A DNA stretch of 62,089 bases from Streptomyces harenosi (GTDB lineage Bacteria; Actinomycetota; Actinomycetes; Streptomycetales; Streptomycetaceae): NCBI RefSeq assembly GCF_011008945.1, contig NZ_WYCT01000004.1, positions 1 through 62,089 on the forward strand, written 5' to 3'. Below the pieces are notes generated by a model. The model made no database searches. It was not told where the DNA came from and saw only the letters and a program-made list of their open reading frames with translations. Shown piece after piece: positions 43,268 through 51,316 of the stretch (the stretch's first letter is position 1; every line of letters starts with the position of its first letter). The translations under genes and the position numbers were made by a program.

Positions 43268-43805
43268 ATGACCGGGGCGGCTGCCGGGCACGGCGGGGAG
43301 AGCGGCGGAGCCCGGCGGGACGGGGCCGAGGTGGCCGTCCTGGTCGGGCTCCAGGCCTCGGGGAAGTCCAACCTTCTACGAGCAGCGCCTGCGGGACCGC
43401 TGCACGCTGGTCAGCAAGGACCGCTTCCCGCGCGGCGCCCGCGGCAAGCAGGCCCGGCAGATGCGGCTGATCGAGGAGGCGCTGGCCGGCGGCCGGTCGG
43501 TGGCGGTCGACAACACCAACCCGTCCCCCGACGAGTGGGGCCCGCTGGTGGCGGCCGGGCACGCGTACGGCGCCGCCGTCGTCGCCTACTGGTTCCCGCC
43601 CGACCTCGCGGGCTCCCTGCGCCGCAACGCCGCGCGCACCGGGCGGGACCGGGTCCCGGACGTCGGCGTCCGGGCCACGCTGAGGCGGCTGCGCCGGCCC
43701 ACCCGTGAGGACGGCTTCGACGCCGTGCTCGACGTCCGCTTCGACGGCCGCGGCGGCTTCGACGTACGGCCCGCCCCCGCCGGCGGTCCCGCTGCGCGGG
43801 GGTGA
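43268..43805 (+). pseudogene. P-loop kinase-like ATPase (polynucleotide-kinase type) with a +1 frameshift
   Basis: From the ATG at 43268 the frame runs through a Walker A loop (LVGLQASGKS) and then breaks. One extra A at about 43370 shifts the natural frame; removing it gives GKSTFYEQRLRDRC, then VSKDRFPRGARGKQARQMR, VAVDNTNPSPDEW and RTGRDRVPDVGVRATL, as in small P-loop nucleotide or nucleic acid kinases. The second frame is open to the TGA at 43803-43805. Intact, it would be about 178 residues. Either the gene is newly broken in this strain or the base is a sequencing error. Confidence 0.85.
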
Positions 43806-43845
43806 AGCAGCCGTTCCTCCGGACGCCGTCCTCCCGGGCCGCGCC

Positions 43846-44274
43846 TCACCCCTCGCTCTCGGCCGCCCGCGTCGTGGGCAGCAGCTCCCGGATGTCCGCG
43901 GGCAGGGCCCCGGCCACCTTGGTCATCTCCTCGGGGGAGACGAAGGCGTCCAGCACGTTGAGCACCACCGCGGAGCGCTGCAGCGCGGCCTCCTCGGTGA
44001 TACCCGCCCGCCAGGCCACCCGGCCGGCGAACGCGGTGAGCCCGAAGCGCTCCCCGGTGCCGCGCGTGTGCCCGTTCTCCCCGGCCGGCGCCTCTGCGGG
44101 CGGCACGGTCCCGGCCAGCTCGTGCGGCAACTGGGCCGCCAGATGCTCGGCCAGTCCCTCGGGCAGACGCTCGGCCAGGGTGCGGAGCACGGCGGACACC
44201 GTCCGTCCGGCCTCGTCCCGGCTGACGGCCCGGCTCTGCTCCTGGACGGTTCGCACCAGATCGTCGTACCTCAT
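43846..44274 (-). CDS. DUF2267 family protein (second copy)
   Basis: The 142-residue protein begins MRYDDLVRTVQEQSRAVSRD and shows the DUF2267 duplicated helical repeat: AGRTVSAVLRTLAERLPEGLAEHLAAQLP and, after a Gly/Glu linker, LQRSAVVLNVLDAFVSPEEM with AGALPADIRELL. It differs clearly from the copy at 42241, so it is an old paralogue. It is convergent with the frameshifted kinase. Function unknown. Confidence 0.85.
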   Translation of the reverse strand: MRYDDLVRTVQEQSRAVSRDEAGRTVSAVLRTLAERLPEGLAEHLAAQLPHELAGTVPPAEAPAGENGHTRGTGERFGLTAFAGRVAWRAGITEEAALQRSAVVLNVLDAFVSPEEMTKVAGALPADIRELLPTTRAAESEG

Positions 44275-44360
44275 CGGCGCCCACTCCCACTTCTCGGGCG
44301 GCTCGGGTGCTTGCGCACGACGAGTGTCCGGTACGGGGAGGGTGACACCGGCGCCGGTGG

Positions 44361-44750
44361 TCAGGAGGACTGGGCGCGCTCCGCGTGCAGCTTCTTGACG
44401 CGCGCCGCCTCCTTGCGGACCTCCGCCTGGAGCGCCTGCTCCCGCTCCAGCCACTGGGGACGCTCCCGCTTCAGCGCCTCGATCTGCTCGGTGGTGAGGG
44501 GCTCGGTGATCCCGCCCCGGTGCAGCCCGGCGATGGAGACGCCCAGCTTCGCCGCCACCACGGGACGGGGGTGCGGGCCGGTGCGGCGCAGCTCCCGCAG
44601 CCACTCGGGCGGGTCGGCCTGGAGCGCGTTCAGCTCGGCGCGCGAGACGACACCCTCCCGGAACTCTGCGGGTGTGGCCTCGAGGTACACACCCAGCTTC
44701 CTGGCCGCGGTCGCGGGCTTCATCGTCTGGGTGCTCTGGTGCTGGGTCAT
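44361..44750 (-). CDS. DUF5997 family protein
   Basis: The 129-residue protein begins MTQHQSTQTMKPATAARKLG, a family hallmark (PATAARKLGVYLEATPAEF). It is highly charged with a helical C-terminus (EREQALQAEVRKEAARVKKL). DUF5997 genes in actinobacteria stand next to and divergent from a LysR-like substrate-binding-domain gene, as here, with 58 bp between them. Function is unknown; the constant pairing suggests a regulatory role. GGAGGG precedes the ATG at 44750. Confidence 0.88.
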   Translation of the reverse strand: MTQHQSTQTMKPATAARKLGVYLEATPAEFREGVVSRAELNALQADPPEWLRELRRTGPHPRPVVAAKLGVSIAGLHRGGITEPLTTEQIEALKRERPQWLEREQALQAEVRKEAARVKKLHAERAQSS

Positions 44751-44808
44751 GCCCTCCAGGGTATCGAGCATGTGCGCGACCGATGACCACGCCCGGTAAC
44801 CTGGCCAG

Positions 44809-45630
44809 GTGACAGCCTCGGAAGAACCCGCCTCGTTCCGGCTCGCGTACGTCCCGGGCGTGATGCCCGACAAGTGGGTGCGCGTCTGGCACGAGCGGCT
44901 GCCCGGCGTCCCGCTGTCCCTGACCCAGGTGACCGCCGCCGAGGCCGGTGGCGTGCTGCTGGACGGCCGGGCCGACGCGGGCCTGGTACGGCTGCCCGTC
45001 GACCGCACGGTGCTCAGCGCGATCCCGCTCTACACCGAGACGACGGTGGTGGTGGTCCCCAAGGACCACCTCGTCACGGCTGCCGACGAGGTGTCGGTCG
45101 AGGACCTGGCCGACGAGATCGTGCTGCACCCCCTCGACGACGTGCTCAACTGGGAGCGGCTCCCGGGCCGGCCCGCCTTCGAGCGCCCCGCCACCACGGC
45201 GGACGCCGTCGAGCTGGTCGCGGCCGGGATCGGTGTGCTCGTGGTCCCGCTGTCGCTGGCCCGGCTGCACCACCGCAAGGACCTCACCCACCGGCCGCTG
45301 ACCGACGCCCCCACGTCGAGCGTCGGGCTGTCCTGGCCCCAGGAGGCCACCACCGACCTGGTGGAGGACTTCATCGGCATCGTCCGCGGCCGGACCGTCA
45401 ACAGCACCCGGGGCCGCAGGCCGGCACCGGGGCAGGAGGAGGCCGGGCGCACCGGCGCGGGCGGCGCCGGGCGCAAGCCCGCGGCGGGCAAGCAGCAGGC
45501 CGGGGCGCGGTCCGGGGGAAAGACCGGCGGCACCCGGTCGGGGGCGGGCAAGCCGGCCGGCCGGAACCCGCGCCGGGGCTCCGGCGGCACCGCCAAGGGC
45601 GGCGGCCGCCGCGGCGGCCGCCGGTCGTAG
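44809..45630 (+). CDS. LysR-type substrate-binding domain protein without a DNA-binding domain, with a basic tail
   Basis: The 273-residue protein begins directly with the LysR effector-binding fold: FRLAYVPGVMPDKWVRVWHE, AGLVRLPVDRTVLSAIPLYTE and VELVAAGIGVLVVPLSLA. No N-terminal helix-turn-helix is present. After residue 200 the sequence turns into a Gly/Lys/Arg/Ala tail with repeated AGKP, GGKTGG and GGRRGGRRS motifs, which could bind nucleic acid non-specifically. The GTG start at 44809 is close to the divergent DUF5997 gene. The pairing suggests a joint function; the ligand is unknown. Confidence 0.88.
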   Translation: MTASEEPASFRLAYVPGVMPDKWVRVWHERLPGVPLSLTQVTAAEAGGVLLDGRADAGLVRLPVDRTVLSAIPLYTETTVVVVPKDHLVTAADEVSVEDLADEIVLHPLDDVLNWERLPGRPAFERPATTADAVELVAAGIGVLVVPLSLARLHHRKDLTHRPLTDAPTSSVGLSWPQEATTDLVEDFIGIVRGRTVNSTRGRRPAPGQEEAGRTGAGGAGRKPAAGKQQAGARSGGKTGGTRSGAGKPAGRNPRRGSGGTAKGGGRRGGRRS

Positions 45631-45835
45631 GACCTGCCGCCGCTCCTACGACCTGCCGTTGGTCCCGGGACCGCCCGTTCGGACCGGGCCGGATCGGGGC
45701 GCGCGGGCCGAACGGGCGGCCTCGCGCCCGCACAGCTCCGCCACCCGTCCCTCGAAGGCCGCCGCCGCGCCGGTGGTTCCCGGCCGCACCCGGCACCGCG
45801 CGGTCCGGCGGCGCCGCGGCCCGCCCCCGGCGGGA

Positions 45836-46531
45836 TCAGCAGGACGGAGCCGGCCGCGCCAGCCAGTCGTAGGCGGCCCGGGCGGTGAACTCCCGCTGGC
45901 CGCCGCGCAGCAGCAGCCCGGCGGTGGCGAACTCCGGGGCGTCGGCCTGGGCGGCGACGTACGGGATCGCGATGCACCGCATCCCGGCGGCGTGCGCCGC
46001 GGCGGCACCCGGGGCGGCGTCCTCCAGCACCACGCAGTCGGCCGGGCGCGCGCCGAGGCGGCGGGCCGCCTCCAGGAACACATCGGGCGCCGGCTTGCCA
46101 CGGGCGACCTCGTCGGCCGAGACGACGGTGCGCAGATACGCGTCCAGGCCGGTGCCGGCCAGGATCGCCGCGATGGCCCGCGGCGACGAACCCGAGGCCA
46201 CGGCCATGGGCACCTGCTCGGTCGCCAGCAGCTCGACGAACTTCCGCATCTCCGGATACACGCGGGTCGAGGCGCGGGCCAGCTCCAGGTAGCGGCGGTT
46301 CTTGGCGGCGACCAGCTCCTCCACCGAGGCCGTCAGGCCGTACCGGTGCTTCCAGTCGGCGACCGTCTCCCGGGTGCTGATGCCGACGTATCCCTCGTGC
46401 TGCTCCCAGGTGAAGTCCGGGACGCCGTGATCGGCGAGGACCTGACGGCCCGCTTCGTAGTAGTTCGGCTCGCTGTCCACGAGCGTTCCGTCGAGATCGA
46501 AGATGACCGCAATGTCGCCGAGAGTGCTCAT
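45836..46531 (-). CDS. HAD-superfamily phosphatase (beta-phosphoglucomutase-like)
   Basis: The 231-residue protein shows all HAD motifs: the nucleophile and general acid in FDLDGTLVDSEP, motif II SGSSP (VASGSSPRA), the lysine in RGKPAPDVFL and the acidic pair in CVVLEDAAPG. The alpha-helical cap between residues 20 and 90 puts it in the subclass I group with beta-phosphoglucomutase and 2-deoxyglucose-6-phosphatase. The substrate is probably a phosphosugar. The ATG at 46531 has only a weak ribosome binding site. Confidence 0.92.
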   Translation of the reverse strand: MSTLGDIAVIFDLDGTLVDSEPNYYEAGRQVLADHGVPDFTWEQHEGYVGISTRETVADWKHRYGLTASVEELVAAKNRRYLELARASTRVYPEMRKFVELLATEQVPMAVASGSSPRAIAAILAGTGLDAYLRTVVSADEVARGKPAPDVFLEAARRLGARPADCVVLEDAAPGAAAAHAAGMRCIAIPYVAAQADAPEFATAGLLLRGGQREFTARAAYDWLARPAPSC

Positions 46532-46575
46532 GGGGCCCAGGATGTCAAAGACCGTGCGGGCGCCGGAACGACGGA

Positions 46576-47052
46576 TCAGCCCCGGGCGGTGCGGCCGAGG
46601 GACTCCACCAGGGGCAGCAGCCGGTGCGGGACGCGCTCGCGCAGCGCCACCTCCGTGCGGGTCCGCACCACGCCGGGCAGGCTGATCAGCTTCTGGATCA
46701 CGTCCTCCAGGTGGGCGTTGTCCCGCGCCACGACCCGGGTCAGCAGATCCCCGCCGCCGGTGATGGAGAACGCCTCGACGATCTCGGGCACCGTGGCGAG
46801 GGCGTCGCCCACGTCGTCCAGGTGGCCCTGGGTGACCTCGATGTGCACGAAGGCGAGCACCGGGTGGCCGAGCGCGGCGGGGGAGAGGACGGGGCCCGTG
46901 CCGGTGATGACGCCGTCCCGCTCCAGGCGGTCGAGACGGGCCTGGACCGTGCCGCGCGCCACGCCCAGGATGCGGGCGTACTCGCGCACGCTGGTGCGCG
47001 GCTGCTCCAGCAGCAGCCGCAGGATGCGGGTGTCCAGCTCGTCCACGGCCAC
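46576..47052 (-). CDS. Lrp/AsnC-family transcriptional regulator
   Basis: The 158-residue regulator has the family N-terminal helix-turn-helix (LDTRILRLLLEQPRTSVREY, then RTSVREYARILGVARGTVQA, followed by LDRLERDGVITG) and a C-terminal RAM ligand domain (LAFVHIEVTQGHLDDV ... ITGGGDLLTRVVARD ... LPGVVRTRTEVAL). It probably senses an amino acid. GTG at 47052 has GGAG nine bases upstream. The 270-bp region to the divergent FUSC exporter gene holds three GGCC-centred CCAAT-like motifs that may be its operators. Confidence 0.92.
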   Translation of the reverse strand: MAVDELDTRILRLLLEQPRTSVREYARILGVARGTVQARLDRLERDGVITGTGPVLSPAALGHPVLAFVHIEVTQGHLDDVGDALATVPEIVEAFSITGGGDLLTRVVARDNAHLEDVIQKLISLPGVVRTRTEVALRERVPHRLLPLVESLGRTARG

Positions 47053-47095
47053 GGTGACCCGTCTCCTCGTCCCTCGGTGACTTGGCCCGACTGTA

Positions 47096-47191
47096 CCAAT
47101 GGCCCAATCGCCGACCGGACGGGCGGGCCACCCGGCCTGGGCCGTTGGCCCGCCCATGGCCGACCCGGGCCGGTACCGGTTGGGCCAATGG
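47096..47191. promoter_or_regulatory. Three related palindromic motifs, possible Lrp/AsnC operators
   Basis: CCAATGGCCCAA (47096-47107) and TTGGGCCAATGG (47180-47191) are near inverse copies. GGGCCGTTGGCCC (47139-47151) lies between them and shares the TTGGCC core. Centres are 40-44 bp apart, four helical turns, which fits Lrp/AsnC octamers wrapping DNA. Confidence 0.5.
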
Positions 47192-47322
47192 ACCAGCGGA
47201 AAAGTCAGCTCTTGAGCCAGTGGTGCCCGGGATGCTCATATGGACGGGTCGATGGCGCTGCGGATCCCGCGGCGCCTTTTTCATGCCGGTCGGTGATCAG
47301 TGAACGAAGGGGGCGGTAATCA

Positions 47323-48816
47323 GTGCTGAAGAGAGTGTTCGTGGCTCCGGATCCGGGGCGGACACGGTTGCGTTTCGCCACGCGTGCCGTCCTCGGCATC
47401 GCGCTGGCCGTCGTCGTCTGCGGTCTGGCCGGACACTCCCTCCAGGGCGTCGTCACCGGCGGCCTCGCCGCCCTGCTCGCCCTCTTCACCGTCACCGACG
47501 CCACGGTCCGCGGACAGGCGGTCACCACCGCCCTGCTGCCGGCCGTCGGCCTGCCCGTGCTCGCGGTCGCGGCCGAGCTGCACGAGCACCCCGTGGCCCG
47601 GGACCTCACCTTCCTGGCCGTCGTCGGCCTGGGCGTGTACGCCCGCCGCTGGGGACCGCGCGGACACAGCCTCGGCGTCTTCGCCTTCATGACCTACTTC
47701 GTGGCGCAGTTCCTGCACGCGACCACCGACCGGCTGCCCGAGCTGTTCGCGTCGGTGCTGCTGTCCGTGCTCGCCGCCGCCGCGGTGCGCTTCGGCCTGT
47801 GGTGCTACGAGCGGCACCTCCCGCCCGCCCCGGTGCCCGCCCCGCCCGGCGGCACCGGCCTGGCCCGGGTGACCACGCGCCAGGCCGTCCAGGCGACCGC
47901 CGGCGCCGGCTTCGCGCTCGTCGTCGGCCAGCTCGTCTCCGGGCAGCGCTGGTACTGGGCCGTCGGCGCCACCTGGTGGATCTTCGTCAACACCACCTCG
48001 CGCGGCGAGACCCTCGTCCGCGGCTTCCGGCGGGTCCTCGGCACCGTGCTCGGCATCGGTCTCGGCCTGCTCGTCGCCGTGCCCGCGCAGGGCGCCGCGC
48101 TGCCCACGGCCGTGCTCGCCGCCGTCTGCGTCTTCGGCATCTTCTACACGGCCGCCGTGTCGTACACCTGGATGATGCTGTGCGTGACGGTGCTCGCCGG
48201 ATCGCTGTACGGCCTCCTGGGCGTCCTCACCCCCGGTCTGCTCGCCCTGCGGCTCGCCGAGACCGCCGTGGGCGCGCTCGGCGCCGTGCTCGCCGTGCTC
48301 CTCGTCCTGCCCGTGACCACCCACGCCGTCACCGACGCCTGGATCCAGCGCGCGCTGCGCTGCGTCCACGCCTGCACCGCCGAGGCCGCCGCGCGCCTCG
48401 CCGGCGACGAGGGGGCCGACCCCGCGTCCCGGGTGGCCGAGCTGGAGCAGTCGCTGGCCCGGGTGCGGCTGTCGGTCGCCCCGCTGGTGCATCCGCTGAA
48501 CCCGGCGCTCGGCCGCAAGCGGCGCGCCCGCCGGGTGCTCGCCCTGCTCGACGACTGCGCCCGGGAGATCCGCGGTCTGGTCGCCGTCGCGGCCGACCCG
48601 GTGGCCTCGCACGACGCCCGCCTGGCCGCGGCCTGCTGGCGTGTCGAGTCCGCCGTCGAGGCGCTCACCGGAGGCGGTGCCGTGCCCGCGCGGGAGGCCG
48701 GCCGCGAGCCCGCCGCGGAACCGGCCCTGGCCCACCTCCACGGCCTGGAGCGGGCCCTGGCGGAGCTCGCCGTGCCGCTGCGGGCGGGATCGGGCTCCCC
48801 GCTGGTCGGGGCCTGA
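47323..48816 (+). CDS. FUSC-family membrane protein (aromatic acid exporter-like)
   Basis: The 497-residue protein has two sets of hydrophobic helices (residues about 20-150 and 185-330) that match the tandem FUSC/ArAE repeat: FATRAVLGIALAVVVCGLAG, GGLAALLALFTVTDATVRGQ and, in the second copy, TRQAVQATAGAGFALVVGQL and WAVGATWWIFVNTTSRGETL. The C-terminal third is a soluble helical domain. Members export aromatic carboxylic acids or other metabolites. GTG at 47323 follows AAGGGGGCGG. The Lrp regulator upstream and divergent may control it. Confidence 0.88.
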   Translation: MLKRVFVAPDPGRTRLRFATRAVLGIALAVVVCGLAGHSLQGVVTGGLAALLALFTVTDATVRGQAVTTALLPAVGLPVLAVAAELHEHPVARDLTFLAVVGLGVYARRWGPRGHSLGVFAFMTYFVAQFLHATTDRLPELFASVLLSVLAAAAVRFGLWCYERHLPPAPVPAPPGGTGLARVTTRQAVQATAGAGFALVVGQLVSGQRWYWAVGATWWIFVNTTSRGETLVRGFRRVLGTVLGIGLGLLVAVPAQGAALPTAVLAAVCVFGIFYTAAVSYTWMMLCVTVLAGSLYGLLGVLTPGLLALRLAETAVGALGAVLAVLLVLPVTTHAVTDAWIQRALRCVHACTAEAAARLAGDEGADPASRVAELEQSLARVRLSVAPLVHPLNPALGRKRRARRVLALLDDCAREIRGLVAVAADPVASHDARLAAACWRVESAVEALTGGGAVPAREAGREPAAEPALAHLHGLERALAELAVPLRAGSGSPLVGA

Positions 48817-48883
48817 GGAGCGGACCGTACGCGGCCGGATCCACCCGCGGCACGGGCCGCGCGGGCGGCGGGAACGCGCGCGT

Positions 48884-48894
48884 TGGTCTAGACC
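48884..48894. promoter_or_regulatory. DasR-like operator (dre), TGGTCTAGACC
   Basis: The 10-bp core GGTCTAGACC (48885-48894) is a perfect palindrome and matches the centre of the DasR-responsive element (consensus ACTGGTCTAGACCACT), bound by the GntR-family N-acetylglucosamine regulator of streptomycetes. It lies 58 bp before the lactonase GTG. One flank fits the consensus (TGG) and the other (CTA) does not fully. Confidence 0.7.
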
Positions 48895-48952
48895 TAGCCG
48901 GGTCGGCTGCTACCGTCACCCCCCGACAGCACAGGGACGAGAGGGGACAGCG

Positions 48953-49987
48953 GTGACAGAGGGCGGCAGGCGGCAGCGGCGGGCGTTCATCGGGTCGTTC
49001 ACGGCGGCCGGGGGCCCGGGGATCGTGACGGCGGCGGTCGCTCCGGAGACCGGCGCGCTCACCGCTGCGGGCACCCTGAACGGTGTACCCGACCCCTCCT
49101 ACCTGGCCCTGTCGCCGGACGGGAAGACGCTCTACGCGGTCAGCGAGACCGCCGACGGGGCGGTGGCCGCCTACCGCGTGCGCGGGGAGCGGCCCCGGCC
49201 CGCCGGGGAGCCGGTGCCCGTCGACGGCATCGGCCCCACCCACCTCTGCCTGTTCGCCGGTCACGTCCTGACCGCGAACTACGGCTCCGGCAGCGTCAGC
49301 GCCCTGCCGCTGCGCGCCGACGGCACCCTGGCCGGGGCGGTGTCCAGTGTGCTCCAGCACACCGGCTCGGGCCCGCACGTCCCGCGCCAGCAGAGCCCGC
49401 ACGCCCACCAGGTGCAGCCCGACCCGAGCGGCCGGTGGGCGGTCAGCGTCGACCTCGGCACGGACTCGGTACGGGTGTGCACGCTGACGGACGGCGTCCT
49501 GGCCGTGCACCGGGAGGCCGCCCTGCGGCCCGGCTCGGGGCCGCGGCACCTGGCGTTCCACCCGGACGGCACCCGCGCCTACGTGGTCAACGAACTCGCC
49601 CCGACCGTCACCGTGTGCCGGTGGGACGCGGCCGAGGGCAGCCTCCAGCCGCTCGCCGAGACCCCGGTGCTGCCCGGCGTCCCCGCGGGCGACGCCTACC
49701 CCTCGGGCATCGCCGCCTCCCGGGACGGCCGCTTCGTCTGGACGGCGACCCGCGGCGAGGACGTCCTGTCGGTCCTCGCCGTCGAGGGGGAGACCCTGCG
49801 GCTGCTCGGAACGGTCCCCTGCGGGGGCCACTGGCCCCGGGCGATCACCGAGTCGGACGGCGTCCTGTACGTGGCGAACGAGCGCTCCGGGGACGTGACC
49901 TGGTTCCCGGTCGACCCCGCTACCGGGATGCCGCGTCGCGGCGGCTCCCTCGAGGTGCCGGCGGCCTCCTGCGTGATCTTCGACTGA
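48953..49987 (+). CDS. Lactonase family protein, beta-propeller (6-phosphogluconolactonase-like)
   Basis: The 344-residue protein is a repeated-blade propeller with recurring HLAFHPDG, LALSPDGKTLYAVSE and IAASRDGRFVWTATR motifs, the pattern of the PF10282-type lactonase fold (Pgl/muconate cycloisomerase type). Family members hydrolyse 6-phosphogluconolactone or related lactones; the Pgl role is not proved. GTG at 48953 follows GAGGGGAC. Upstream is a DasR-like palindrome, which hints at control by aminosugar metabolism. The gene ends in front of a strong shared terminator. Confidence 0.85.
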   Translation: MTEGGRRQRRAFIGSFTAAGGPGIVTAAVAPETGALTAAGTLNGVPDPSYLALSPDGKTLYAVSETADGAVAAYRVRGERPRPAGEPVPVDGIGPTHLCLFAGHVLTANYGSGSVSALPLRADGTLAGAVSSVLQHTGSGPHVPRQQSPHAHQVQPDPSGRWAVSVDLGTDSVRVCTLTDGVLAVHREAALRPGSGPRHLAFHPDGTRAYVVNELAPTVTVCRWDAAEGSLQPLAETPVLPGVPAGDAYPSGIAASRDGRFVWTATRGEDVLSVLAVEGETLRLLGTVPCGGHWPRAITESDGVLYVANERSGDVTWFPVDPATGMPRRGGSLEVPAASCVIFD

Positions 49988-50070
49988 CTCCGGGCCGCGC
50001 GCCGCCGCCCGGGCCCCCGGCCGCCACCGGGCGCCGGACTCCGGCCCGCGGTGCCCCACCGCGCGACGGA

Positions 50071-50116
50071 CACGGCGAAGGGCCCGCTCCCGTCCGGGAG
50101 CGGGCCCTTCGCCGTG
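50071..50116. terminator. Strong bidirectional hairpin between convergent genes
   Basis: Two 22-nt arms, 50071-50092 and 50095-50116, are perfect reverse complements around a TC loop; the core reads GAAGGGCCCGCTCCCG and its complement. It lies 84 bp after the lactonase stop and 48 bp from the CbiX-like gene stop, so it serves both. Confidence 0.92.
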
Positions 50117-50163
50117 GCGGCCGGAACGCGGACGTCCCGAAGCGTTTCGGCACGTCCCGCGCG

Positions 50164-51087
50164 TCAGCGCACCGGCGTGCTCGGCGCCTGCTGCGGGGCG
50201 ATGCCCAGGGCGGTCGTGTACCTGGCCAGGGCCAGCTTGCCGATCGCCGGGTAGGGGCCGAGCGGCTCGGAGGCGGAGCAGCCCGCCTCCTCGGCCGCCG
50301 CCTCGATCAGCGACGCGTCGATCTCCGGTCCGATCAGGTACGGCGCGAGCGCGAGCTGCTGCGAGCCCGAGGAACGGAGCTGCTCGGCCACGGACGCGAT
50401 CGAACCCTCCTGGTCCAGGGCGGCCGCCATCACCGGCACCGCCAGACGCGCGGCGAGCAGCATGCCGGTGATCCCGGCCGCCTGCGCCGCCTCGTCACCG
50501 CCCACGGACGCCAGGACGATGCCGTCCGCGGCGGTCGCCACCGTGAACAGACGGGCCCGGTCGGCGCGGGCCAGACCGGCCTCGGACAACCGCACGTGCA
50601 GCGCCTCGGCGAGCAGCGGGTGCGGGCCCAGCACATCGGTCAGCTCGGCGGCCACCCGGCTGTCCATGACGGCCTGGCGGATCCGGCGCAGCAGCGCGCT
50701 GTCCGGGCCCGCCAGCAGCGGCACGACGACGGCGACGGGGCCCTCGGGCTCCTTCACGTCCGCCCCGGCGACGAGCGCCAGCTCGTAACGGGCCGTACGC
50801 TCCTCGGCGGCGTGGGCCAGCACCGCGCGCAGCGAGGGGTACTCCGCGTCGTCCCCGTCGAGGTACCCGATCAGGGCGTTGAGGCCGGGCAGCTCGGAGC
50901 GGGCGATGCTCACGACCTCCTCGGCGAGACCGCGCGTCGCACCGCTGGGCGTGCCCGGCACCGCGAGGACGAGCGCGGGCGCGCCCTCGGGAGCCACCAG
51001 GGGCTCGGGACGGCGGTGCCGTCCGGGCTGGCGGGGGCGCGGCATTCGTACTGGCAGGCCGGACGCGGGCCCAGTGGAGGAGCTCAT
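50164..51087 (-). CDS. CbiX/sirohydrochlorin-chelatase-fold protein, catalytic His missing
   Basis: The 307-residue protein has the two-half CbiX/SirB layout (LAEEVVSIARSELPGLNALI; VAVVVPLLAGPDSALLRRI; RARLFTVATAADGIVLASVGGDEA). In true chelatases the first strand leads into a conserved HGS; here it reads VPGTPSGAT, so the metal-ligand histidine is gone, and the second conserved histidine after VVVPLL is also absent. It is probably a divergent or non-catalytic member. It is not next to sulfate-assimilation or sirohaem genes. The start ATG at 51087 gives MSSSTGPASG with a weak ribosome binding site. Confidence 0.8.
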   Translation of the reverse strand: MSSSTGPASGLPVRMPRPRQPGRHRRPEPLVAPEGAPALVLAVPGTPSGATRGLAEEVVSIARSELPGLNALIGYLDGDDAEYPSLRAVLAHAAEERTARYELALVAGADVKEPEGPVAVVVPLLAGPDSALLRRIRQAVMDSRVAAELTDVLGPHPLLAEALHVRLSEAGLARADRARLFTVATAADGIVLASVGGDEAAQAAGITGMLLAARLAVPVMAAALDQEGSIASVAEQLRSSGSQQLALAPYLIGPEIDASLIEAAAEEAGCSASEPLGPYPAIGKLALARYTTALGIAPQQAPSTPVR

Positions 51088-51316
51088 GGCGCCGCATGTT
51101 ACTGGTTTCCTGGGCTCTCCTGTTCGGGGAGGGTGCAGGTGAGCGGTATCCGTCCGGATTTGTCGGATGAGTTGCTTACGGAAAGGGTGACACCCGCACG
51201 ATTCCGGTCGTGACGAGCGACCGGCAGGGGCCCGGAAAACCCTGTCAGGGGCATCCTTTTCGGGCACGGGCGGCGGCTGCCCGGGCGGGCCGCGCGGGCC
51301 GGCCGCCGGGGCGGCG

